DNA from: Planctomycetota bacterium
GTDB taxonomy: Bacteria; Planctomycetota; UBA8742; UBA2392
Assembly: GCA_020638635.1 (NCBI GenBank)
Contig: JACKIE010000002.1
Coordinates: 310,001-374,000, forward strand
Direction of reading: 5' to 3'
Length of the DNA: 64,000 bases
Shown here: positions 1 through 8,658 of the stretch, piece after piece
Position numbering within the stretch: the first letter of the stretch is position 1
Layout of the letters: the number at the start of each line of letters is the position of its first letter
The notes under the pieces: model-generated
Database searches by the model: none
What the model was told of the DNA's origin: nothing
What the model saw: only the letters and a program-made list of their open reading frames with translations
Made by a program: the position numbers and the translations under genes

Positions 1-626
1 AATCCTCGGTAGCCAGCCGCGGCCAGGAAGAGGTGTACGGCGTGCGGGAGTACCTGCCGGGCCAGAACGTCGCGCGCATCCACTGGCGCACCACTGCCCG
101 CACCGGCAAGCCGATGATCCTGGAACTGGAGGGGCGACAGGATGCAAGCTTCCTGTTGCTGCTGGATACTTCTCCTGTCGGCGATCCGGGGACGCTGCGT
201 CAACGCCTTGAGTCCGCCATAGGACTTGTCGCGGGCCTGACCTGGTTCCTTACCATGCAGGGCGTGCTGTTTCGTTTTGCATGGTTCGACAACATGCTGC
301 ACGCCAGTGCGCCTGGCCGAGGCGACACCCACTATCACGCAGTCATGGAACGCCTGGCGCTGGCCGGATTCTCCGAAAAGCGGCTCGGCGACTGGATTGA
401 TCAGGTCGGCGTAGGCATCGGCAATGAGGTGCCCGTGCTGGTTACACTGGGACCCAAAGAACACGCCGAGGCCAGCCTGCGTCTGGGAACCGGCGCCATG
501 GTGATCGGCGCGGGGGCCGCTGATTTCAAGGATTACCTGCGTTTTGACCAGCTCGGCCGAAGAAGCATCGCCTCGCCCGAGATCGAAGCTGCCGGCATCA
601 GCAATCGCAGAAAGGCTTTGCATTGA
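1..626 (+). CDS. DUF58 family protein, C-terminal part (5' end outside window)
   Basis: The reading frame is open from base 3, so the true start lies upstream; the internal GTG at 33 is not a credible start because the DUF58 signature begins before it. The segment carrying Y-L-P-G-Q-N-V-A-R-I-H-W-R-T-T-A-R-T-G-K-P is the hallmark of DUF58 proteins, which sit with MoxR AAA+ ATPases, VWA proteins and transglutaminase membrane proteins in cell-envelope or maturation operons. The last codons overlap the TTG start of the next gene by 4 bases, consistent with translational coupling. Biochemical function of DUF58 is not established; membrane association is likely for the family. Confidence 0.88.
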   Translation, partial: SSVASRGQEEVYGVREYLPGQNVARIHWRTTARTGKPMILELEGRQDASFLLLLDTSPVGDPGTLRQRLESAIGLVAGLTWFLTMQGVLFRFAWFDNMLHASAPGRGDTHYHAVMERLALAGFSEKRLGDWIDQVGVGIGNEVPVLVTLGPKEHAEASLRLGTGAMVIGAGAADFKDYLRFDQLGRRSIASPEIEAAGISNRRKALH

Positions 627-3088
627 ACGGCGCCGCTCGTGAAACGCTGTATACCACGCTCTCGCGTATCGCCGGCCTGGCGCTTGTGGTGATCTGCGTG
701 CTGTTCCAACGACGTGGCCTGACGGACTGGAGCGAGTTGACCTTCCTGGGCCTCTGCATTGGCTTGCAGGAGACCTTTCTTCGCCTTCACGTGCTTCGCA
801 GGCTGCGTACGCCGATGTTGGTGCTCTATTCGCTGTTGCCGCTCGCGCTGGTGCTCTATCACGGCGTCGAGATCAAGGGTTACGCCGGCGACTTCGTTAA
901 AATCGTGCTGTACACGCCGCTTCCGCTGGTGCTGGTCAGTGTGCAGATCATGGTGCTGTATGTCCGTGAGTCTTCGCGGCTGGTCAGCGTGGTGCTGGTA
1001 CTGGCGCTCTTCTCGACCGTGATCGGCGTGCGACGTCCCCTCGACGACACCGTATGGCCCTGGCTTGCTGCAATCGGCGCCGCGGGCTCGGCGTTTCTAA
1101 TGCTGCAATACCCGGGCATGTTGTACCACGGCGTTTACGTGTCGCGGCGGCGCGGTTCATTGCCGCCCGCCGGGCGGCCGGGGGGCATTCTGCGCGGCGC
1201 GTTCTTTTCGGTGTTGCCGTTGTTCATTTCGTCCGTGTTGCTTGCTTCGTTGTTTCTGTATTTCGCTCTGCCGCGCATTGAGCCCACGCAGGAAGACCAG
1301 CGAGGCGGCGGGGGCGGCAACACGCTCCAGACCCCCGAGGGCGGACCATCCGGCACCGGCATACCGCCGAGCGGTTCTCGCGGAACCAACAACAATCAGC
1401 CGGGCACAGGCAGCCCAGCCTCCGTGTCCGGCCTGTCTTCGGGAGTTGACCTTGGTGATTTCGGCGAGATCAAGCGCACGCAGACCCCGGCTCTGGACCT
1501 GACGCTGCTCGAGCCCGCGGATGACTTCGTAGAACAGGTGTATCTGCGCGCCTTCACTTATGCGACCTTTGACGGGACGCGCTGGACCCCGCTGGCCTCC
1601 ACGCCAAGCACCAGCATGGAGGTGCAGGACGGAGAGCACCGGCTGTTGCCGGGCTCGCCGCGCCCCAGGGGGAGCGCCTGGCAGCAGCGCCGCTTCCATG
1701 TCGTTTTGCGCGAAGCCGGGATCGGCGCCGGCGGGCAGTTGCCGGTCCCCACCGAACCGACGGCAATTCACCAGTTTTCAGGTGTGCTTTACTACGACAC
1801 GGCATCAAACACGGTGCGGGCGCCGGCCATCGGACCCGGCAACTACTATGAAGTGAGCGCTTCACAGCTGATCGCTTCCCAGGACCAGCTCAAGAACACC
1901 CTGGCCGGCCGAGGTCCCGCTGCCTCGCCACACCCCGAGTACCTGCGACTGCCGGCCGACTTGAAGGCTGAGATCCAGCGTCGCTTCGGCTTTTATCGGC
2001 GCTTTGCAGACATGATCAAAGTTGTGCGTCCCGAGGAGCGCTCACGCGGCAACGGCGTCTATGCGGCCGCTTCTGACATCGTGAACATGTTCCGGGAGGC
2101 GACGCTTGAGGGGACAGACACCCCGGCCTGGAGTTACTCGCTGGACTTTCGCCCGGAACCCGGCCCTGACGCGATCGCGCGCTTCCTGGACACCAACACC
2201 AACCAGTCGGAGCGCTTCGGACACTGTGAGTACTTTGCCAGCGCCATGTGCGTCCTGTTGCGGTGCTACGGTGTGCCGGCCCGGGTAGCCGCGGGCTTCC
2301 GGGCTACACAGCCGACAGCCGAGGGTGTGTTCGAGGTAAAGGCTTCTTCGGCGCACGCGTGGGTCGAAGTCTACTTCAACGAACTAGGCTGGCTTGCATT
2401 TGATCCCACGCCGCCCGAGGCCGGTGCAGGTGCCGTCGGGATCCAGCCCGAGCAGCCACCCGCGCAGCCAGACGCTTCAGGGGGTCAGGCGGCACCAGAG
2501 GAGGCCGGGCAGGGCAGTGTTGAAGAACCGCAACCAGCCGACTGGCTTCGACGCTACGACACCCAGGCTCAGCAGAAGGCCTATCATCAAGTTGGCAGCT
2601 ACCTGAAGGGCGCCGCCGACAGCGTCGGTGTGTTGCTGGAAAAACTCACTTCCTGGATGCCGGATCAGTTCTTTCCAAAAAGCGGTCTGCTCCGCGCCCT
2701 GTGTCTTGTGCTGCCCCCGGTGCTGGCGGCTGTGTTTCTGCTGGCTCGCAGACGTAAACGAAAGAGGATTGAGGCAAATGTCCTGCGTCAGATGGGTGAC
2801 GGCGGTCGCAAGCGCGAACGGGGGCTCTACTTTCAGCTGCTGCTGCTGCTGGCCCGGCACGGATTCCAAAAGCGCGCCAGCGAAACACCGCGCGAGTTCG
2901 CCAATCGAGTGCTGCGTAAGGGCGGAGCCCGACACGAGCCCATTCTTGAGCTCACCGAATTGTACTACGCGCTGCGATTTGGACTCGAGAGTGGCCTGGA
3001 CAGCGAGTTCAGGCACGCACTTGCGCGCTATTCGGACTCGCTGCGGACTGCCTCCGCGGAGAGACTCTCGGCTCCCGAACCCGTGTAG
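623..3088 (+). CDS. Transglutaminase-like membrane protein (TgpA/DUF3488 type)
   Basis: An 821-residue protein. The N-terminal ~215 residues contain about six hydrophobic segments, as in DUF3488/TgpA. A Gly/Pro/Asn-rich linker follows (about 225-285), then an extracytoplasmic transglutaminase-core domain with the full triad visible: Cys535 in G-H-C-E-Y-F, His578 in A-H-A-W-V-E-V, and Asp594 in F-D-P-T-P-P. A Pro/Gln/Glu-rich stretch and one more membrane segment (about 690-710) precede a DUF4129-like tail. The TTG start overlaps the DUF58 stop by 4 bases. P. aeruginosa TgpA is an essential periplasmic transglutaminase; the substrate here is unknown. The 3' end overlaps the convergent BatA-like gene by 80 bp. 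Confidence 0.9.
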   Translation: MNGAARETLYTTLSRIAGLALVVICVLFQRRGLTDWSELTFLGLCIGLQETFLRLHVLRRLRTPMLVLYSLLPLALVLYHGVEIKGYAGDFVKIVLYTPLPLVLVSVQIMVLYVRESSRLVSVVLVLALFSTVIGVRRPLDDTVWPWLAAIGAAGSAFLMLQYPGMLYHGVYVSRRRGSLPPAGRPGGILRGAFFSVLPLFISSVLLASLFLYFALPRIEPTQEDQRGGGGGNTLQTPEGGPSGTGIPPSGSRGTNNNQPGTGSPASVSGLSSGVDLGDFGEIKRTQTPALDLTLLEPADDFVEQVYLRAFTYATFDGTRWTPLASTPSTSMEVQDGEHRLLPGSPRPRGSAWQQRRFHVVLREAGIGAGGQLPVPTEPTAIHQFSGVLYYDTASNTVRAPAIGPGNYYEVSASQLIASQDQLKNTLAGRGPAASPHPEYLRLPADLKAEIQRRFGFYRRFADMIKVVRPEERSRGNGVYAAASDIVNMFREATLEGTDTPAWSYSLDFRPEPGPDAIARFLDTNTNQSERFGHCEYFASAMCVLLRCYGVPARVAAGFRATQPTAEGVFEVKASSAHAWVEVYFNELGWLAFDPTPPEAGAGAVGIQPEQPPAQPDASGGQAAPEEAGQGSVEEPQPADWLRRYDTQAQQKAYHQVGSYLKGAADSVGVLLEKLTSWMPDQFFPKSGLLRALCLVLPPVLAAVFLLARRRKRKRIEANVLRQMGDGGRKRERGLYFQLLLLLARHGFQKRASETPREFANRVLRKGGARHEPILELTELYYALRFGLESGLDSEFRHALARYSDSLRTASAERLSAPEPV

Positions 3089-4925
3089 GAAATCTGCGCC
3101 TGAACCAGAACCATTCGAACAGCAGAAGCGCTGCCACCAACAAGGCAAGCCAGGGGCGAAGCTCAAGGTCGCGTCGCTCGCTCGCACCCTGAAAGCCCTG
3201 CATCCACGCCCAAGTGGTTTCGGGCTCCCAGGGCGCTGATTCGGCCCGTGCCAGATTTGATTCGGAGGCGTCAAGCAGGCTGACGCCCGCCAGTGGTAAC
3301 TCGGTCTCGTCAAGATCTTTGAACTCGTATACTCCCGTGCGATCGAAGTGAAGCACCCGACCCGGCGCGCCGGTGGTGAACTCCAGGGTGTTGATGGGCG
3401 CGTATCGGAACGGCGCGCGTCCCGTCAGCGCGCGAACCTTCACGGCCTCGCGCGTGCTGATCGCCCCCCGCGGCAGCGGCTCTCTTGCGCGCCTCACGTA
3501 ATCGAACCAGTTGGCCCAGAAGATAAGGAATGAAAGTTTCCCAGTGAAGCCGATGGCGGACTGGTCCAGGGGAAAGGCCACCAGCAGATCCTGAAGATCA
3601 TTTTCACGGGTCGCCAGTCCGATGGCCGGGCCAGGACCTGCCTCGAGCACCGGACGAATGTACCGGCTGGTGTTCAGCTCCAGAATTTTCGGGATGCGGA
3701 TGTCCGGCGCGCCCGCGCCTCGCCACAGGAAGCTTTGGGCGGGGCGGGTTGCATAGTCGGGCACGTCGGAGAGGTTCCCGTAGGCAACGTCGCGAGGCGC
3801 GCTAAGCGGCCCAAGGTAGGCGCTGGGCAGGCGCGGCTCGACGCCGGAGGATGCGGCGTCTGAGAACACGTAGCTTGCGCGTTGCCGGTCCTCCGTACCC
3901 GCCTGCACGATGTGGATCATGCCCATTTCAGACTCGATGGCTTCCGCGGCACGGGCCAGCGCAGTCGGCGGATCGCCGGTGAAAACGACATCCTGCACCG
4001 GCAACGCGCTGAAGCGGAGCCACGCTATGTTGTCGAGAGCCAAGGCGTCTTCAATCTTAATGCGAAGCGAGTAGAGCCCTGGTGCGATACCTGCGAACGT
4101 CACAGAAGCCCGGCGTCCTGGCACCAGGTTTACGTCGCGCGCGTCCTCCAGCCGGGAACCTCCGTCCCGTTCGACTTTTTCAAGCAAAAGAGGCGCTCTC
4201 ATGGAGCGCTCGCTGCCGCTGAGTTCGATGCCGAAAAACAACTCAACCTGGGTCGCCGTCACTTCGCTCAGGCTTGCCGAGACGATCGCCGCATTGACCT
4301 TCGGTGTGCCGCACGGAACGAAGTGGGCGCCCGACAGTTCGCCGGGCGAATGATCCGAAAACAGCACGACGCGCCGCTTATCGGTGCCAATCTGTTCGAG
4401 TGCCCTGGCCAGAGCGGCGTCGGACGCGCCGTACTCGGAGGCCGTTATCCCCGTCAGCGCGTCGCGGGCTACGGATGGCTCCGCGTCGGCAGGCGTCAGC
4501 GCGCGCAGGTTGCCGTCCCAGGCGAACAACGAGGTCGTGCTGTTGCCGGCAGCGTCCAGCACTTCTGCAGCGCGCCGTTTCGCCAGGTCAAGGCGACTGC
4601 CGCCCTTTTCCTGGGCACCCATGCTGGCGGTAACGTCAAGTACCAGGACGACGGGGACGCCACGGGTGTCGCCCCCGGGGATTCGAAAGCCGGCTAACGC
4701 GAGAACCAGCAGCAGCAGAGCAACCAGCAGCAGAATCAGCGAGAGCGACTTGCGCAAACGCTGGAATGGTGAGGTGGCGATTTGAGACTGTGCCACGCCG
4801 GTCCAAAGCGCGACGCTGGCCACTCGCTTGCGCACGGGCTTGTGCCGCAACATGAAGAGCAGCAGCAGGGGCCCGGCCAGAAGCCCGAGCCAAAGCGCGT
4901 GAGGTGATGCGAAAAAAGCTTCCAT
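3009..4925 (-). CDS. BatA-like protein with N-terminal membrane anchors and von Willebrand A domain
   Basis: A 638-residue protein. It opens with two hydrophobic helices flanking L-R-H-K-P-V-R-K-R, the usual start of BatA/aerotolerance-type membrane proteins. A VWA domain follows whose metal-site motif reads D-V-T-A-S-M (canonical D-x-S-x-S, here with Thr in the second position). The long C-terminal region (about 280-590) is unassigned and ends in another hydrophobic helix with a basic tail. BatA and VWA proteins usually occur next to DUF58, transglutaminase and MoxR genes, as here, although this gene faces the opposite way. There is no clear Shine-Dalgarno sequence before the ATG at 4925. 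The last 26 codons lie inside the 3' end of the transglutaminase gene. Confidence 0.85.
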   Translation of the reverse strand: MEAFFASPHALWLGLLAGPLLLLFMLRHKPVRKRVASVALWTGVAQSQIATSPFQRLRKSLSLILLLVALLLLVLALAGFRIPGGDTRGVPVVLVLDVTASMGAQEKGGSRLDLAKRRAAEVLDAAGNSTTSLFAWDGNLRALTPADAEPSVARDALTGITASEYGASDAALARALEQIGTDKRRVVLFSDHSPGELSGAHFVPCGTPKVNAAIVSASLSEVTATQVELFFGIELSGSERSMRAPLLLEKVERDGGSRLEDARDVNLVPGRRASVTFAGIAPGLYSLRIKIEDALALDNIAWLRFSALPVQDVVFTGDPPTALARAAEAIESEMGMIHIVQAGTEDRQRASYVFSDAASSGVEPRLPSAYLGPLSAPRDVAYGNLSDVPDYATRPAQSFLWRGAGAPDIRIPKILELNTSRYIRPVLEAGPGPAIGLATRENDLQDLLVAFPLDQSAIGFTGKLSFLIFWANWFDYVRRAREPLPRGAISTREAVKVRALTGRAPFRYAPINTLEFTTGAPGRVLHFDRTGVYEFKDLDETELPLAGVSLLDASESNLARAESAPWEPETTWAWMQGFQGASERRDLELRPWLALLVAALLLFEWFWFRRRFPTRVREPRVSPRRQSAASPNSAQVRA

Positions 4926-5043
4926 CTGCGTCGAGGATGCCTATGCAGCACGGAACCGCAATGACCGGACGCTCATCCCGTGCAGAAGACCCTGGCGCCG
5001 GTGAATCCGCTCAAGCTTCTACGGAGTTGTGGCGCTAATGAAA

Positions 5044-5067
5044 ACCGGCGCGGAAACCCGCGCCGGT
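5044..5067 (-). terminator. Intrinsic terminator for the STAS-domain gene
   Basis: Perfect 10-bp stem (ACCGGCGCGG / CCGCGCCGGT) with a 4-base loop. Read on the minus strand, the stem is followed by TTTTCATT. It lies 18 bp past the stop codon of the gene at 5085-6191. Confidence 0.8.
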
Positions 5068-5084
5068 CGTACGGAGTGAATCGA

Positions 5085-6191
5085 CTAGCGCCGGAAGCTC
5101 ATCACCACCACGGTACCGCCCTTCGGGTGCGGCCGCATGGCTAGGTCCGGCATGATCTGAGCGGCCATGGGGAAGTAGGCGCGCGGGTCACCCTGCATGG
5201 TCGGGCCGGCAACGATGAACTTGATCTGCAGGTTGCGGCGCGCGGGCAGGAACGCCACGGCGTAGGATTCGTAGATCCGGCCCTGGTAACAGTTCTGGAG
5301 CACGCCCTGCAGGATCTGGTCCAGGCCCTGCTTCAGCTGGTTGTAGTCGGGCTCGCTGTAGCCGGCGCGCCGGCACATGGCGCCCAGGTAAAGGTTGAAG
5401 CCTTCCCGGCACTCGGGTGTGAAGGCAAGCGTGAGCTGGCTGGTAGCCGGAGCGAGTTCGACGCCGAACTGCGGGTCCACCACGAAAGCCGTCGCACAGG
5501 ACGGGCACTTGTAACGCCCCGTCTGGCTGACCTTGAAGCTGGCGCCGCAGTTGGGGCATGCCACGACCTGCGGGTTGTCGCGTGAAGGCGGCACCCACTG
5601 GCCGGTGCCCGGACGTCCGTATTGGCCGGTAGGGGGGCGCTGAACCGTACCGGTCTGGCGGCGCTGCGCCTGGACGGGCGCGGTCTGCTGGCGCTGCGGC
5701 GCATATTGGGGCTGTGCCGCGGGTTGCTGGCTGGTTGGTGGACGCTGCTGGAACTGCCCGGTCGGCGGACGTTGCTGCGGCGGCGCCTGGCGCGCAGGAG
5801 CGGCCGGCGCGGCGGCGACAGCTTCGCCACCCTTGCTGGAGGCCAGGAAATTCACCGCCTCGTCTTCATTGGTGAAGATGCGGAAGAAAGAGTTGAGGCC
5901 CAGCATGTCAAAGACGACCTTGACCTTGGGGTGGACGCGGATCAGCGCCAGCCCGCCGCCCACCTTCTCGAGGTTGTCGGCGGTGGCCACAAGGCTGCCC
6001 AGGCCGGTGGAGTTGACGTACTTGATGCCCTGCATGTCGAGGACGAAATTTGTGTAGCCGTCCTCCTGCAGCTGCTTGAGCTGTGATTCGAACGAGATAA
6101 CCGTTGTGGCGTCAATGGCGCCTTCGACAACGACCCGAGCGGTGTTGGCGAGCGCGTCGATGGGGGTGATGTCAAAGCGTAGATCGGTCAA
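5085..6191 (-). CDS. STAS domain - zinc ribbon - degenerate RsbW/SpoIIAB-like fusion protein
   Basis: Start placed at TTG 6191, preceded by AAGGAG at 5-bp spacing; the longer frame to 6269 lacks a ribosome site. The product is 368 residues. Residues 1-120 form a STAS (anti-sigma factor antagonist) domain; its phospho-acceptor loop reads N60-S61-T62-G, where D-S-S/T-G is usual. A Pro/Gln-rich linker (about 125-205) contains repeated R-P-P-T-G-Q. A zinc ribbon follows (C212, C215, C229, C232). Residues 245-368 resemble the GHKL fold of RsbW-type anti-sigma kinases (a helix like L-D-Q-I-L-Q-G-V-L-Q-N where kinases have D-E-A-x-x-N, and a final G-T-V-V-V-M-S-F-R-R strand) but lack a recognisable ATP lid. 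The last assignment is inference. Role: probably partner-switch signalling. Confidence 0.8.
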   Translation of the reverse strand: MTDLRFDITPIDALANTARVVVEGAIDATTVISFESQLKQLQEDGYTNFVLDMQGIKYVNSTGLGSLVATADNLEKVGGGLALIRVHPKVKVVFDMLGLNSFFRIFTNEDEAVNFLASSKGGEAVAAAPAAPARQAPPQQRPPTGQFQQRPPTSQQPAAQPQYAPQRQQTAPVQAQRRQTGTVQRPPTGQYGRPGTGQWVPPSRDNPQVVACPNCGASFKVSQTGRYKCPSCATAFVVDPQFGVELAPATSQLTLAFTPECREGFNLYLGAMCRRAGYSEPDYNQLKQGLDQILQGVLQNCYQGRIYESYAVAFLPARRNLQIKFIVAGPTMQGDPRAYFPMAAQIMPDLAMRPHPKGGTVVVMSFRR

Positions 6192-6249
6192 GGGTGCTCC
6201 TTGAAGATGCCCAGTGTGCAAAGCGCTCAAAACGCAAGTTATGCACACC

Positions 6250-6261
6250 CCCCAATTGGGG
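6250..6261. repeat. Perfect 12-bp palindrome, possible operator
   Basis: CCCCAATTGGGG lies in the divergent region upstream of the STAS-domain gene. No other copy was noticed in the window. Its function is unknown. Confidence 0.35.
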
Positions 6262-6389
6262 ATCGTCACAAAATCGTATCATTAGACCGAGGTTCTGGCC
6301 TGTCATTGATACATCACGCCAAACTTAGAGTCAACCGCAAACGAGAGTTACGAGATTTGACAAGAGTCGATAAGTTGAACGCGCCCACC

Positions 6390-6417
6390 TTGCCAGCGCT
6401 CCCCGCTTCAATACAAT
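6390..6417 (+). promoter_or_regulatory. Candidate sigma70-type promoter
   Basis: TTGCCA, 16-bp spacer, TACAAT; each box departs from consensus at one or two positions. Likely drives the GspE-N protein and possibly the signal peptidase gene. Confidence 0.45.
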
Positions 6418-6605
6418 TTGTGAAAGCGAAGGTGGATCATTCCCGAAGCTGCAGCGATAAACACAGGAAACGATTCGGCTTGCAGCGCGCGCGGTTGCGG
6501 GCCTGCTGGTCCCACCTTAGTTGCCAGTAGTTCGATTGGTTTTAACGGACCCGCGGCACGACGCCGCAACTCCGTTCAATGGCGCTAACGACCCGGTGTC
6601 GGCAA

Positions 6606-8579
6606 ATGGTCCACATCCCGAAAGACGACGACACTCCCACTGGACAGCACAGGCAGCCGCCTCAGCGTCCAGCCGGCCAGCCTCAGCAGCGTCCGCCTAC
6701 CGGCCAGAACGCCAGGCCGGCAACGGGCCAGAATCAGCGGCCTCCTACGGGGCAGCACCCGGCATCAGATCGTAAGAAGACCGGGCCCGTTGGAAACACG
6801 CAGCAGCGAAAGCGTTCCACCCAGTTGCTTTCGCTGGAGCCTCCAAAGCGCAGCCGCGGACCGAAGCTCGGTACGGGCATGACGCGCCTGGACGGCATGG
6901 GCGCACCTTCCACCAAGTCGCAGAGAAATCGAAATCTGTTCGGCACCATTGGGCGCGAAAAGTCGGGCATGACCGACGTGAATCCGCCGATGCAGTCGAA
7001 CGAAGCGCCTCGACCGACCCTGCGGAAGCCCGGCCAGTCCGGCGCGGTTGATCTGGGCGCAAGCGCCAAAGAAGTTGACAGCATGATCGTCCGACGCAAG
7101 GGCACTCGGCGCATTCCAAAGGCCGGCGGCGGAATCGAAGGCGAAACAGCTCCCCTGGACAGCATGGGTTCAGGCCGCAGGCCGACGATTGACCCGGGGC
7201 CGGCCCCGCGAGCCGAGCTTCCGCCGGTCGTAAACATGCCGATTCCACAGGCACCGGTTGCACGGCAGCCCAGCGCGCCGCCCGACCCGCGCGGCCGCGG
7301 TAACACGCTGGCAGGTGTCAGTGCCGAAGACCTGCTGGGGGAGGAAGGGCGTGCCGTGCTGGAAAAGATGCGCCAGCGCGAACAGCAGGCCCGTACAGCC
7401 CCACAGCCGCCTGCCCAGCGACAACCCCAGCAGGGTCAGCCGCTTCCGCCTCGTATGGAAGATTCCAGCCGGATGGCATTCCACTCGGCCGAGTACAGCG
7501 CCGGCGAAGCCATCGAGGAAGTGTCATCCGATGACGAACTGGCTCCGCAGGGCAGTTTCCTGGCCGGGCCCACGCGGCAGATTCAGCGGGACGTCGTACA
7601 GACTCCCATGCCGGCTGCGGATACATACAACGAGCCACCACCGCCCGACGATCTGGGATACGAGCGCCCCGTTGACCTGGGAGAAGGCGCGCAGCAGGTC
7701 TACTACGAGGGCGGCGGAACGGAGGAAGAGCCTACAGCGCGCGAGTCCGCCGCCCATGACGAAATGGAGCAGCGGGCGGGTTACCTGCTGTGGCTGCAGG
7801 GCGTGATCACCGCTGAAGAGGTCGAAGACGCAGTCCTGAACGACGAAAGCGTACCTGACAGTGTTCGTGCCTTGCTGGCGGACTGCGCCTTCACCGACCA
7901 GATCACTCTGTACCGGTTCCTGGCGCGTCACGAATCCCTGTCGCCTGTGGACCTGGAGCAGATACAACCCACGGATCGAGCGCTCGCCATGCTGCGGCCC
8001 GCTATCGCGCGCGCGTACCGCGTGATTCCCATTGAGCGAATTGGCGAGCTGCTGCTGGTGGCGGCCGCGTTTCCCTTCGATCCGAAGCGCCTGCTTGAGC
8101 TGCGCCGCCTGACAGCCAGCAAGGTGAAGCTGTTCGTGGTCACCGAGGAAGAGATAGACCTTGCCCTCATGAAGTATTACCCGGGCGGGCAGGCCACACT
8201 GCGCTCGCCGAAGCCACCGGGTATCGACCAGCCGGCCGAAAACGATGAGTCCGCCGTGACAGGCGAAGGTGAAGCGCTGGAAGAACAGTATGACCCGACC
8301 TTGAGTGGGGGAGACTCCGGTCTGTACGCGCCCGTCGAGGGCGACTACGACGACGCGGGTGACGACCTCGGGCTTTCGGAAGTGGAGGAGGACTCGGCAT
8401 CCGCAGGCCAGCAGGTCGGCGGCGCCGGAGATCTTGACGAGTCAACACTCGGCGGCGCCGCGGAGGCCATCACGGATCCGGATCTCGACGTACCCGGAGA
8501 GTTGCAGGCGCGCCGCGCCCGGGACGAAGCCGACGAGGATCTCGAAACGGGGCCTGAAGAGCTCGACCCGTTCGCCTAG
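6606..8579 (+). CDS. GspE/PilB N-terminal (MshEN-type) domain protein with long disordered region, no ATPase domain
   Basis: ATG 6606 is preferred over 6579 because the product then begins M-V-H-I-P-K-D-D-D. It has 657 residues. The first ~390 are low complexity, rich in Pro, Gln, Arg and acidic residues, with R-P-P-T-G-Q repeats near the start. Around residues 390-530 there is a helical module plus the type II secretion ATPase N-terminal domain (D-L-E-Q-I-Q-P followed by A-Y-R-V-I-P-I-E and F-P-F-D-P-K-R-L-L-E-L-R). An acidic tail follows. No Walker A motif is present, so it cannot be the motor ATPase. It may be an adaptor for a secretion, pilus or signalling machine. The R-P-P-T-G-Q motif is shared with the divergent STAS protein. 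Confidence 0.75.
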   Translation: MVHIPKDDDTPTGQHRQPPQRPAGQPQQRPPTGQNARPATGQNQRPPTGQHPASDRKKTGPVGNTQQRKRSTQLLSLEPPKRSRGPKLGTGMTRLDGMGAPSTKSQRNRNLFGTIGREKSGMTDVNPPMQSNEAPRPTLRKPGQSGAVDLGASAKEVDSMIVRRKGTRRIPKAGGGIEGETAPLDSMGSGRRPTIDPGPAPRAELPPVVNMPIPQAPVARQPSAPPDPRGRGNTLAGVSAEDLLGEEGRAVLEKMRQREQQARTAPQPPAQRQPQQGQPLPPRMEDSSRMAFHSAEYSAGEAIEEVSSDDELAPQGSFLAGPTRQIQRDVVQTPMPAADTYNEPPPPDDLGYERPVDLGEGAQQVYYEGGGTEEEPTARESAAHDEMEQRAGYLLWLQGVITAEEVEDAVLNDESVPDSVRALLADCAFTDQITLYRFLARHESLSPVDLEQIQPTDRALAMLRPAIARAYRVIPIERIGELLLVAAAFPFDPKRLLELRRLTASKVKLFVVTEEEIDLALMKYYPGGQATLRSPKPPGIDQPAENDESAVTGEGEALEEQYDPTLSGGDSGLYAPVEGDYDDAGDDLGLSEVEEDSASAGQQVGGAGDLDESTLGGAAEAITDPDLDVPGELQARRARDEADEDLETGPEELDPFA

Positions 8580-8658
8580 GCAGTCCCGTACTGTGATGAG
8601 GACCGTGCGGATGTCAGCCTGAGGACCGGGTTAACCGTACCGCCGGGGAAGAAGTTAC

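Larger units (their letters stand above)
6192..6605. promoter_or_regulatory. Divergent intergenic region, 414 bp
   Basis: No open frame here looks coding, and base composition is lower in GC than the flanks. It holds a candidate sigma70-type promoter toward the right (-35 TTGCCA at 6390-6395, 16-bp spacer, -10 TACAAT at 6412-6417), which would give a leader of about 180 nt for the GspE-N gene. It also holds a perfect 12-bp palindrome CCCCAATTGGGG at 6250-6261, about 60 bp upstream of the STAS start, which could be an operator. TTGACA occurs at 6357-6362 but no -10 box sits at the right distance. Confidence 0.5.

Noticed and set aside
1157..1771. 204-codon minus-strand frame inside the transglutaminase gene
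   Set aside because: Shadow of the real gene; no ribosome site and no recognisable domain.
6357..6362. TTGACA as a -35 box
   Set aside because: No acceptable -10 hexamer lies 15-19 bp downstream; the TTGCCA/TACAAT pair 33 bp further is better.
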